In this document: positions 1-7,677 of the stretch, one piece after another
Numbering within the stretch: the stretch's first letter is position 1
How the letters are laid out: every line of letters begins with the position of its first letter
DNA from: Phascolomyces articulosus
Lineage: Eukaryota > Mucoromycota > Mucoromycetes > Mucorales > Lichtheimiaceae
DNA: 12,394 nt
Reading direction: 5' to 3'
Assembly: GCA_025677815.1 (NCBI GenBank)
Contig: JAIXMP010000104.1
Span: forward strand, 1 to 12,394
The notes under the pieces: generated by a model
The model's database searches: none
Told to the model about the DNA's origin: nothing
What the model saw: the letters and a program-made list of their open reading frames with translations, nothing else
Position numbers and translations under genes: made by a program

Positions 1-416
1 TAAAAAATTATAAAGCTTATTAGTATTATAATTAATTATTTTCTATAATAAAGGAAATAAAAGCCTACCTATCTTCATATCATCTAATTTTAAATCACCT
101 TCCATAAGTAAATAGATATCATTGATTATTAAAGTAACAGTATCAGGGGCCAGATCCATAAAGTTAATAATTTGATGGTGTTCACATTAGGCAAGGAAAA
201 AGTATATAACCAGCATAACTTTATGGAGTTCAATTTTTTTACTACTAAAAAAAGATCCATTTCTATACTTTGAGACCTTTTGCCTAATCCTTGACAAAAT
301 TAGATCTTGTACAACGCCATAAAGGATTTCTACTAGAAGGAAATGTAGGATACATAGGCAAACCATTAGGGCAATTAGGAGCATGTCTGGAAAAAATTCC
401 TTCTTCAAGTAGCCAT
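1..416 (-). pseudogene. Merlin/ISXO2-like DNA transposase, N-terminal part, truncated by window edge and broken
   Basis: Read on the minus strand. The first part (about 406 down to 305) carries a zinc-ribbon-like start with CPNG (codon TGC at 371-373) and LWRC (311-322). After a frame change near 295-305 it continues as RNGSFFSSKKIEL, then an in-frame stop (187-189), then HHQIINFMDLAPDTVT and ending DDMKIG at about 70. The order WRC, S-x-R-x-GSFF-x-x-SK-x-x-L, HxQIIN, TVT, KIG is the pattern I know from the N-terminal half of ISXO2-type (Merlin/IS1016) transposases; the DDE core would lie left of the window. A T-tract plus AG at 417-418 could be the acceptor opening this exon, and GTAGGC at 63-68 could be the donor closing it inside the K-I-G codons, with TACTAAT at 19-25 as branch site. 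One stop and one frameshift make it a pseudogene. Family call is by motif memory only. Confidence 0.6.
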
Positions 417-433
417 CTAAAAAAAAAATTAGC

Positions 434-563
434 CATCTATTTATCTATCTATCCATTATCTATCTATCTATCTATCCAATCTATCCATCCATCCATCTAT
501 CTATCTATCTATCTATCTATCTATTTATCTATTTATCTATCTATCTATTTATTTCTCTATCTA
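434..563. repeat. (ATCT)n microsatellite
   Basis: About 130 bp of imperfect tetranucleotide repeat, mostly CTAT/ATCT units with scattered CCAT and TTAT variants. It gives a long spurious plus-strand reading of YLSI repeats that is not a gene. It abuts the 5' end of the Merlin-like exon, and the word agccatct occurs on both sides of a 10-A tract (411-418 and 431-438), suggesting slippage or a small duplication seeded the array. Confidence 0.9.
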
Positions 564-823
564 ATATTTTATTTATTTTCTCTTTAATTTTTATAAAATA
601 TATTATATAACTTATATTAAAGTAGTACTATAGTTAGGAAACATTTTATGTATTTTAGTAGATATTGGGATTCCTTTAGATTGATGCATTTTTTTAAAAA
701 ATAAAAATAAAAAAGTAAAGTAAAAAAAAGGAAATAAATAAAGTGAAAAAAGGAAAGAATAACTTTAAATTAAGATTTTAAAAAATTTATTTAATTTTTT
801 TAATAAAAAAGTTAGTAAAATAA

Positions 824-893
824 AAACTATAGTGTAAATCGAACTAGTACCTACAGCTTAGAAAGTAATATAATACCACTAAGCTAAAACAAT
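824..893 (-). pseudogene. tRNA-like remnant (tRNA-Arg(TCT)-like) or tRNA-derived SINE head
   Basis: On the minus strand TAGCTTAGTGG (876-886) is a full match to the internal Pol III A box, and AGTTCGATT (837-845) matches the core of the B box at the expected distance. Between them TTTCTAA would be an anticodon loop with anticodon TCT. The acceptor, anticodon and T stems do not pair well (for example ATTGTTT against TATAGTT), so this is not a functional tRNA. The acceptor ends were placed by counting 7 nt outward from the boxes. It could be a mutated tRNA-Arg gene or the promoter head of a degenerate SINE; no SINE tail is recognisable. Confidence 0.4.
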
Positions 894-1296
894 TATAATA
901 ATATTTTATTTTAGATACATTATTATTACCCATAATTAATTAAAAAATTACAGAATATTATACTGAAATTGATTGATTAGTAATAATAATCAACTAATTA
1001 AATTAAAATAGTAAAAATAATAGTTTTTATAATAAGAATATAAGAATATAATTAAAACAAAATTTTTAGAGCTAATTTCATATTAATTCTATAATTAACG
1101 GAGTTTGAAATTATGATCAATGAATTCTATGCATCTTGTTTACTTATATACATATAAATAGGTTCCTATATATGGTAATTTGATCTCTATATAGGATTTT
1201 ATTTCTGTACACTTATCTTAGGAGAGAACTAAAAAATAATAATGTGTTTTTTTCATAATATTGTGGTATTACCTGTAAAGGTAATATGTGGTTATT
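894..1296. other. AT-rich intergenic DNA, nothing recognised
   Basis: Very AT-rich sequence between the tRNA-like remnant and the solo LTR. No open frame of useful length, no recognisable repeat and no protein similarity are seen on either strand. The stretch 564-823 is the same in character. Confidence 0.7.
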
Positions 1297-1676
1297 TTAC
1301 ATGTATATATTTGATGAAGTCCAAGCTAACAATAAAATAGTAATTAATAAAAATAAATATAAAATAAAGAGTAATGATAGATGATTTATTTAATAAAGAC
1401 CAAGGGGATATTTATATGTTTTCTAAACTACTAAAGATATGATATATATAATATAATAGATATGATAATAATAGAATATGCTAAGTGTCTTGGCACTAGT
1501 GATAATACTAATGATAACAATAATTATGATGGTGATGATGATACCAAGCAGAGGTTGCTAAGCATCACAAGAAGTATTCAAAATAGAAATAATGACAATA
1601 GTTATTTTTAGACTAATAACTGTGCAAGAAGTATATAAAAAGGAAGACGTTACACCAAGGAATCTTGGCTATGACA
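1297..1676 (-). mobile_element. solo LTR of the Ty3/gypsy family, inverted relative to the adjacent element
   Basis: Reading leftward from 1676, the minus strand matches the 389-bp LTRs of the element at 1708-7536 along its whole length, from TGTCATAGCC to a degraded end ATGTAA where the intact LTRs have a CGACA or TGACA end. It is about 380 bp, with several 1- to 3-nt deletions and many transitions. Neither flank has a primer binding site or polypurine tract, so it is a solo LTR rather than the edge of a second full element. The 5-bp flanks (ttatt and ctctc) do not match, so no target duplication remains. It lacks the frame or length to encode anything. Confidence 0.88.
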
Positions 1677-1707
1677 CTCTCCATGGTTCTCTGTGTGGTT
1701 TTATCTT

Positions 1708-2096
1708 TGTTGTAGCCAAGATTCCTTGGTGTAACGTCTTCCTTTTTGTATACTTCTTGCGCGGTTATTAGTCTAAAAATAACCATTGTCATTATTTCCA
1801 TTTTGAATACTTCTTGCAATGCTTAGCAACCTCTGCTTGGCATCATCGTCATCATCATAATTATTGTTATCATTAGTATCATCGCTAGTGCCAAGACACT
1901 TAGCATTATTCTATTATTATCATGATCCATTATATCATATATATCATATCTTTAGTAGTTTAGAAAACATATAAATATCCCTATGGTCTTTATTAAATAA
2001 ACATCATCCATCCGTTACTCTTTATTTTATATTTATTTGTTATTAATTGCTATTTGTATTGTTAGCTTGGACTTCCGTCAAAATATATACACGACA
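1708..2096 (+). repeat. 5' LTR of Ty3/gypsy element
   Basis: 389 bp, starting TGTTGTAGCC and ending ACGACA, same length as the 3' LTR. The TTTATTTTATATTTATTTG stretch in its last third is a possible TATA region, inferred from composition only. Just beyond it lies the primer binding site. Confidence 0.95.
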
Positions 2097-2098
2097 AT

Positions 2099-2110
2099 TG
2101 GTAGTGAAAG
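2099..2110 (+). promoter_or_regulatory. primer binding site
   Basis: TGGTAGTGAAAG starts 2 nt after the 5' LTR. TGGTA is complementary to a tRNA 3' end of the form TACCA, as used by many elements that prime with initiator tRNA-Met; the match to a particular tRNA beyond 7-8 nt cannot be judged here. It does not match the 3' end of the nearby tRNA-Gln. Confidence 0.7.
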
Positions 2111-2126
2111 AAAAAAAAAAAATTCT

Positions 2127-3221
2127 ATGCCAAGAAAATACCTACCTGAACAAAATACGAATGTACCTGATTTTAAAAACTATCGAACAAACAACGATCC
2201 ACTGACCGAATCAGAAGAGGAACAAGAAAATTTTACAACAATAGAAGAATCACCATTCGAGGATCCAGTATTAAAAATGTCAGTGGAAAACAAGTTGATT
2301 ATGGAAGCACTAACCAAGTTGTTGGAAAAGCAGGATTCCGGTCCCACCTTCCATGCTCATATACGTGAACCTAACATGTACCATGGTGATCGTGGGTTAG
2401 ATGCTGCAACTGGCTGGGTATGATCAGTAGAACGATATTTAGAAATGGCAAATTTGGATGATCATAAATGGGTGGATTATGCAGCCACATTGCTACGTAA
2501 TGAGGCTGATACCTGGTGGCACCAACAGGAATTAATTGGGGATTGTGACGAATGGTCGGTATTCAAGACACGATTTTTAGCAAACTTTAGTCCTCCGAAT
2601 CGACTCCAATTGGCTCGTGATTGGTTAGTATCCTTGGTTCAAACAAGTACAGTAGCAAGCTTTGTGTCACAATTTCAGGCAGCTTGGGCATCAGTTCCTT
2701 CCATAATGGATAAAGAAGCTATGGATCGTTTTCAACGTGGTTTATCCCCAAATATCCGCCTACTGGTGATGACCCGTTTCCCTACTTCCACTGATGAAGC
2801 CATGCGTTTGGCATTGGCAGTTGAAGCAGCCCAGCTTCATAGTCAATCCATTTTGCGTGAACAGCCAGGTTATGCATTACACACCCAACAAGTACCTCCA
2901 CAGTTAACTCCAGAATATTTGCATTCCTCTGGTGTTGCACCAATGGATCTGGACGCCATCCGCTCAAGAGGACCTTGACAATGGCACTTGTCAGGTCACG
3001 GAAACTACAATGGCTGACAGCAAGGCAATCCTTAGGGCTCCAATGATCATAACAAGGAATGTTATAATTATGGTGGTATGGGCCACATTGCTCGATCCTG
3101 TCCTTCTCCTCCTGGTCGTACACATTTTAATCGGTCCTTTAATCCAAGTCGTTCTAGCAGCTGCCAAGGCAACCAACAATATCGATCCAACCAGGGAAAC
3201 GACCAAGCACGTCAGAATTAA
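2127..3221 (+). pseudogene. gag: Ty3/gypsy gag (capsid/nucleocapsid), stop-interrupted
   Basis: Structural protein that would form the virus-like particle. The likely start is the ATG at 2127 (MPRKYLPEQ), since the ATG-like start at 2037 lies inside the LTR. An acidic N-terminal segment is followed by a retrotransposon-gag capsid domain around 2430-2870 (SVERYLEMANLDDHKW, then LRNEADTWW, then FKTRFLANFSPPN). The nucleocapsid zinc knuckle lies in the same frame at 3060-3101: C-x2-Y-x4-H-x4-C, where the second cysteine (CCHC) reads Tyr (TAT at 3069), explained by one G-to-A change. In-frame stops at 2421, 2976, 3015 and 3033 all fit single transitions from CGA, TGG or CAG. The natural stop is TAA at 3219. 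Pol follows in the -1 frame. Confidence 0.85.
3194..3200 (+). promoter_or_regulatory. candidate -1 ribosomal frameshift heptamer (G GGA AAC)
   Basis: In the gag frame the codons read CAG GGA AAC, so the heptamer is in the exact X XXY YYZ phase needed for -1 slippage. Gag stops 19 nt downstream (3219). After a -1 shift, reading from base 3200 is open into the protease frame. G GGA AAC is a known retroviral slippery site. A stimulatory stem is not obvious; GGAG (3224-3227) with CTCC (3238-3241) is short and lies far from the heptamer. Confidence 0.6.
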
Positions 3222-3984
3222 AGGGAGTTCTGTCGCGCTCCACTCCATCCCCTAAGTCATCCCTTAATGTGGCCAAGTCTCTTCCTTCCGATATTCTAGA
3301 AACTGATTTAATTGATTTATCTGAAAATAATGATCAAGAATCCAAGGTGTTACAACAGACATTAGAAGAAGATAAAAATTATTTTAATTCCTTACTTTCA
3401 ATAAAAGAATCTGATTTACCCCTGTATTTAATGTCTTACAATGGTTGTCCTGCTAAAGTGTTAATTGACTCTGGTGCTTCTGGTTCATATGTTGCTTCCA
3501 AATTTGCTACTGGATTACCGACACGTTTGATTCCAAATTGAGAAGTGGAAACTGCTGGTGGACATATCCTGACTATTAACAAACAAGTTACACTACCACT
3601 AGACGCACAAGGTTACAAGCACACTATGGATGCATATGTTCTTAATACTAAATTTGATCTGATCCTTGGACGTAACTGGCTCAAGATGGTTCAACCAATA
3701 CCCGATTGGGATCTAGATACATGGCGTATTAGTATGGATCATAATGATTTCATTATTCATCCCACTCATAAACGTGAAGTTCCAGACATTACTTATCTAC
3801 TATCCCATTGACAAATCCACTGGCTTAAACGTCATAATTACATCGACGAAATGTTTCTATGTTATGTTCGTCCAAATGACACTGCTCAAAATAACGTTAC
3901 AATCCAAGATCCAGCTACCTCACTAATTGAAGAGTTTGATGATGTATTCCAAGATGCCCTTCCAGGATTACCTCCAGACCATGG
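3200..3984 (+). pseudogene. pol: Ty3/gypsy pol, aspartic protease and linker, stop-interrupted
   Basis: First part of pol, in the frame -1 to gag. The aspartic protease active site LIDSGAS lies at 3461-3481 (catalytic Asp codon GAC at 3467), and the second retropepsin-type motif ILGRNWL at about 3662-3682. This enzyme would cut the Gag-Pol polyprotein within the particle. Stops TGA at 3539 and TGA at 3809 interrupt an otherwise continuous frame; both could come from CGA by C-to-T. The linker ending LPGLPPDHGV (to about 3988) leads to the RT domain but is split by a nested solo LTR. The His in that string belongs to the left target duplication; the right copy of the same codon is CGT (Arg). 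Confidence 0.85.
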
Positions 3985-4418
3985 TGTTGTATCAGTGAGA
4001 AATCAATCAATAAAAAGAATAAAAGGAGACGGGATAAGTCAACGAGACCCGAAATAATCCACTGAAGTTTATTAAGATAAAAAATAATCTCTCTATTTAT
4101 AAGAAAGTGCTCATCATGGATGGACTATCACAACTTGCACATTATGGTGTAATATTAGAATATAGATTGCATCATTTGGATTGTGTGTTATGAGGACAGT
4201 ATATTTAAGTAGACCATGAATGATATCATTAGAAGGATTGCGTGATCCAGCATAATTAACAATATGTGAAAGAGGATGGTGCAATACTGTGTGTAACATA
4301 AGTAATTATCCAAATAGAATCACTGCACAAGTGAGATATAGGGTGAATGACAGTAATAATAATAATAATAATGAAGAATTATTATTTATTGTGAAGCCAT
4401 TGTATGTTGGATACAACA
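3985..4418. mobile_element. nested solo LTR (TGTTG...CAACA), different family
   Basis: A 434-bp block interrupts pol. It starts TGTTGTATC and ends GATACAACA, perfect 9-bp inverted ends with the TG...CA termini of an LTR. It is flanked by CATGG (3980-3984) and CGTGG (4419-4423), a 5-bp target duplication with one CpG-type transition. Removing the block and one flank copy (439 nt) brings the upstream frame exactly into the downstream frame. It does not resemble the 389-bp LTRs. No gag, pol, primer site or polypurine tract accompanies it, so it is a solo LTR left by LTR-LTR recombination. It contains a short (AAT)n tract near 4351-4371 and a TATA-like TATTTATAAG near 4094. Family is unassigned. 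Confidence 0.88.
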
Positions 4419-5270
4419 CGTGGTGTTGAGCATGTAATTGACACTGGCGATGCCGATCCAATCTCTCGTCCACCTTACAAGATGAGCCCTTTGGAATTAG
4501 CTGAATTACGCAAACAGATCAACGAATTGCTAGAATTACGCCTGATCCGCCCAAGTTCATCACCATGGGGTGCTCCAGTTTTGTTTGTACATAAAAAGGA
4601 TGGTTCCATGAGAATGTGCATTGACTACCGTGCTATTAACTGGGTAACAAAACGTATATCGCATCCACTCCCTCATATTGATGAATGCCTGGAGCAACTT
4701 TATGGTGCCAAATACTATTCAAGCATCGATTTAAAAAGTAGTTATCATCAAATACGTATCCGAAAAGAAGACATTCCGAAAACTACGTTCAATACTCGCT
4801 ATGGATCATATGAGTGGGTTGTACTTCCTTTTGAATTAATGAACGCACCCCCAGTGTTCCAGAAGACTATGAATTCCGTGCTTGGTGACTGTGTGGACAA
4901 GTTTGCCATGGTATACCTTGATAATATATTGATTTACAGCAAGAACAAGGAAGATCACTATCATTATTTACAGTGTGTACTGGAACGACTATGTGAAGCA
5001 AAGCTTGTAGCTAATTTGAAAAAGTGTGATTTGTTCAAGACAGAACTAGAATTCGTTGGTTTTCAGGTTTCCGCGCGTGGTATTTTACCATCAAAGAAAA
5101 AGGTACAAGCTATTCAAGACTGGCCAATCCCAACAAATGTTCAAGAGGTTCGCCAATTTATTGGATTGGCATCACATTACCGGCGATTCATAAAAGGGTT
5201 TGCTTCTTTGGCTGCACCACTGACTGACTTAACAAAAGGAACAGGAGCAAAGAAAAGAGTAATTGTTTAG
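4419..5270 (+). pseudogene. pol: Ty3/gypsy pol, reverse transcriptase domain, catalytic motif lost
   Basis: Would copy the element RNA into cDNA. Ordered motifs: RPPYKMSPLE, LIRPSSSPWGAPVLFVHKKDG, MCIDYRAIN, YYSSIDLKSSYHQIRI (motif A aspartate codon at 4728), FELMNAPPVFQ, MVYLDNILIYS, LEFVGFQVSARGI and FIGLASHYRRFI. The YxDD box reads YLDN (4914-4925): GAT AAT where the second Asp is essential in reverse transcriptases. FELMNAP stands where the family has FGLMNAP or FGLTNAP. Both differences are explained by G-to-A changes. A TAG at 5268 ends the open frame where related elements usually have Trp before the RNase H connection; the same frame continues beyond it. Confidence 0.92.
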
Positions 5271-5737
5271 ACAAAAAATTGTCAAGTGGCTTTTGATAAT
5301 CTTAAAGATCGCATAACTGCTGCCCCTATCTTGGTGCCACCTAATCCAGATGCTCTATATATTATTGAAACTGATGCTAGTGATTTTGCTGTGGGTGCTG
5401 TTCTCTTACAAAAAAACGACGATGATGGTCACCTACACCCTTTGGCATTTGAATCAAAAAAACTTTCGGTCGCGGAAAGAGGATATCCTGCCTAAGAAAG
5501 GGAGCTCTTAGCAATTCTACATGCATTATGAACCTGGCGCTGCTTTATTGATGGCCGTCGTTACATAGTTTATTCTGATCATCATCCATTGAAGTATTTT
5601 CATACTAAAACTAAGCCCACTCCAAGACTGACCCGCTGGATCACTGAAATTGAACTATATGATCCTGACATCCAATATAAACAGGTCGTGACAATCATGT
5701 TCCTGATTTATTATCAAGAAGGGATGGTCCAAATTGC
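5271..5737 (+). pseudogene. pol: Ty3/gypsy pol, RNase H domain, two stops and a frameshift
   Basis: Would remove the RNA strand during cDNA synthesis. Same frame as the RT: CQVAFDNLKDRI connection, then IIETDASDFAVGAVLLQ (Asp codon at 5373), PLAFESKKL, ERELLAILHAL, and VYSDHHPLKYF (Asp codon at 5577). In-frame stops are TAA at 5493 (before ERELLA, explained by CAA to TAA) and TGA at 5529 (explained by CGA to TGA). Around 5682 the frame moves by one: the expected K-P-G-R-D-N-H-V segment is recovered only with one base more, so a single nucleotide is missing. Downstream the reading goes on in the next frame through DLLSRRDGPN. Confidence 0.85.
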
Positions 5738-7155
5738 ATGACCTCAGAAACATCACTTGAACCTGATTATCTATATGCAGTCAAGGCTATTCAGGAATCT
5801 GATTGGCCTAAATTTTATACCTTTGAAGAAGAAAAATGGCCTGCCACATATAAAGATCTTTTACTCAAATATAAGGATAAATTTGTTGTCCGTGATAGTC
5901 AAGTCTTTCGAATTGTTAAAATCAGAAACCAAATTCAAGAAGCTCGGTATGTACTGTTCGCTTGTCGTGCTGACTTAGTTCAAGATTTTCATAAATCCGT
6001 TGCCATACTGGTAATCTTACTGTTTTTGAATTAATGCGTAAACATTGGTGGTGGCCTGATATGCGTGCTGATATTCAGGGTTGGTTAGCTGCGTGCCCAC
6101 AGTGCCAACTTGCTGCTAATACTGATCGTAACCATCATCATGCCCCAATGAAACCATTGGACGTTCCTCCCATTTTTTCACGATGGCATCTCGACTTTGT
6201 TGGAGAACTACCTACTACTGTTTCTGGTAACCATTGGCTTCTTGTTGCTGTTGACTATGCTACTAATTGGACGATTGCCTGTGCAATTCCAGATGCCACT
6301 GGTGAAGCTATTGCAAACTTTATCTACCAGGAAATTGTACTACCTTTTGGCTGTCCCGCTGAAATCCTAACGGATCATGGTACTAATTTTATGTCTAAGG
6401 TGCTAAATCTTTATTTGGGACGCCTCAAGGTTAATTATTTGTTGATAAGTGCATTTCATCCAAGAACCAATTCGAAAGTGGAGCGTACCAATAGTATTTT
6501 AAAACAGATGTTACATAAATATGCTCATGGACAGATCCACTGTTGGGATCAGTTTGTAGAACCTGCTGTTTTTGCTTGTCGTGTCCACAAACATCGAACA
6601 ACTGGTTACAGCCCCTATTTTTTAGTTTATGGTGTCAACCCTAAATTACCTGGTGATATTCTACCTCCTTTTATTAAAATTAATGATAAAGAAATTACTG
6701 ATTCTGTCATGGTCCAAGGCCGTGTCCCTGAGGTCCAAAAATTATGGGAAGTTCGTGCTTTAGCACAATGATGGTTACAAGATAATGCTCAAAAGGATAA
6801 AGCCAAGTGGGATTCTATTCTTCGGCCCCAAAAATTTTCTATTGGTGATCATATCTTGATGAGGCATGAGAATAAGCTCAGTTTAGAATATAATTGGAAG
6901 GGTCTATTTAAAATTATTGCTATAAACCAAGAAACAGATATTTATCAAGTCCAAGATTTAAATGGTCAAACTTACCACTCTTAGGTCCATACTGATCATT
7001 TACGACCTATCCATATCAATTCCAGTGTTTCATCAGACCCTTGGTATGATCCTACTGCTGCTCGTGCTTCTGAACGTTGCCATTTGGATGCTGCTAGTCA
7101 ACTTTCCTTAATGTTCGAGGACAAACATCATTCTAGGAAGGGGATATTGTCATAG
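5738..7155 (+). pseudogene. pol: Ty3/gypsy pol, integrase with GPF/Y-like tail, broken
   Basis: Would insert cDNA into the host genome. The H2C2 zinc domain is split by a single-base deletion at 6002-6003 within its N-terminal part; downstream of it His codons at 6004 and 6043 and Cys codons at 6094 and 6103 remain. The catalytic core retains all three acids: Asp in WHLDFVG (6193), Asp in ILTDHGTNF (6373) and Glu in NSKVERTN (6481), with 35 residues between the last two. Two Ser codons in that last region (NSKVERTNSIL) stand where relatives usually have Gly. Stops: TGA 6769 and TAG 6982. The C-terminal part has W-K-G-L-F-K (6895-6912), a GPF/Y-like module with Pro changed to Leu. Translation would end at TAG 7153, inside the 3' LTR. 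No chromodomain is seen. Confidence 0.9.
7135..7146 (+). promoter_or_regulatory. polypurine tract
   Basis: AGGAAGGGGATA ends one base before the 3' LTR (TGTCATAG at 7148). This is the expected place and composition for the plus-strand primer of an LTR retrotransposon. It lies within the last codons of pol. Confidence 0.8.
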
Positions 7156-7536
7156 CCAAGATTCCTTGGTGTAACGTCTTCCTTTTTATATACTTCTTGC
7201 GCAGTTATTAATCTAAAAATAACCATCATCATTATTTCCATTTTGAATACTTCTTGCAATGCTTAGCAACCTCTGCTTGGCATCATCGTTATCATCATAA
7301 TTATTGTTATCATTAGTATCATCGCTAGTGCTAAGACACTTAGCATTATTCTATTATTATCATGATCCATTACATCATATATATCATATCTTTAGTAGTT
7401 TAGAAAACATATAAATATCCCCATGGTCTTTATTAAATAAACATCATCTATCTGTTACTCTTTATTTTATATTTATTTGTTATTAATTGCTATTTGTATT
7501 GTTGGCTTGGACTTCCGTCAAAATATATACATGACA
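7148..7536 (+). repeat. 3' LTR of Ty3/gypsy element
   Basis: 389 bp, starting TGTCATAGCC and ending ATGACA. It aligns to the 5' LTR without gaps; 15 differences, every one a transition. Two of the difference sites read TG in one LTR and CA in the other, the pattern left when one CpG decays on opposite strands. Confidence 0.95.
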
Positions 7537-7564
7537 AACTTATAAAAAATACAACAAAAATCAT

Positions 7565-7569
7565 AAAAA
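7565..7569 (-). terminator. RNA polymerase III terminator of tRNA-Gln
   Basis: On the minus strand a run of five T (plus-strand aaaaa) lies about 30 nt past the tRNA 3' end, followed by further T runs towards the LTR. Confidence 0.6.
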
Positions 7570-7599
7570 TAATACTTATAAATTAATTTAACATCCTTA

Positions 7600-7671
7600 A
7601 GGTCCTCCCGAGAATCGAACTCAGATTGCAGGATTCAAAGTCCTGAGTGCTAACCATTACACCAGAGGACC
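7600..7671 (-). tRNA. tRNA-Gln, anticodon TTG
   Basis: Minus-strand sequence from 7671 folds as a full cloverleaf: acceptor GGTCCTC with GAGGACC, D arm GTGT/GCAC, anticodon stem CAGGA/TCCTG with loop CTTTGAA (anticodon TTG), T arm CTGAG/CTCGG with loop TTCGATT, and discriminator T, usual for eukaryotic tRNA-Gln. CCA is not encoded and there is no intron, as in many nuclear tRNA genes. It decodes CAA. It is the only gene in the window that looks intact. The Ty3/gypsy element ends 63 bp beyond its 3' end. Confidence 0.95.
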
Positions 7672-7677
7672 TAGTTA

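Larger units (their letters stand above)
1297..2096. repeat. large LTR-LTR inverted repeat with 31-bp spacer
   Basis: The minus-strand solo LTR (1297-1676) and the plus-strand 5' LTR (1708-2096) form arms of about 380 and 389 bp separated by 1677-1707. The inner ends are the TG ends of both LTRs, so any promoters in them would fire outward on both sides. Read-through transcription would give a long hairpin RNA. Confidence 0.88.
1708..7536 (+). mobile_element. complete but defective Ty3/gypsy LTR retrotransposon
   Basis: Two 389-bp direct LTRs (1708-2096 and 7148-7536), each beginning TG and ending CA, enclose a primer binding site, gag, pol in Ty3/gypsy order (protease, RT, RNase H, integrase) and a polypurine tract. 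Total length is 5829 bp, of which 439 bp is a later nested solo LTR plus its duplicated target. The flanking 5-mers are atctt (1703-1707) and aactt (7537-7541), matching at 4 of 5, so the target duplication is doubtful. No chromodomain is visible after the integrase; a GPF/Y-like module is. Coding is broken by about ten premature stops and two single-base deletions. LTR divergence is 15/389 (3.9 percent), all transitions. Confidence 0.95.

Noticed and set aside
434..563. CRISPR-like array
   Set aside because: Simple tandem tetranucleotide repeat without spacers, in eukaryotic DNA.
291..587. 98-codon plus-strand ORF with YLSI repeats
   Set aside because: It is the translation of the ATCT microsatellite and overlaps the better supported minus-strand Merlin-like remnant.
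1297..1676. Edge of a second full Ty3/gypsy element in opposite orientation
   Set aside because: No primer binding site is found to the left and no polypurine tract in the 31-bp spacer to the right, so a solo LTR is the simpler reading.
1613..1819. 68-codon minus-strand ORF
   Set aside because: It crosses the junction of the two inverted LTRs and has no coding character.
2037..2126. Upstream start of gag inside the LTR
   Set aside because: This start precedes the primer binding site and reads LTR sequence. The ATG at 2127 after the primer site is a more sensible start.
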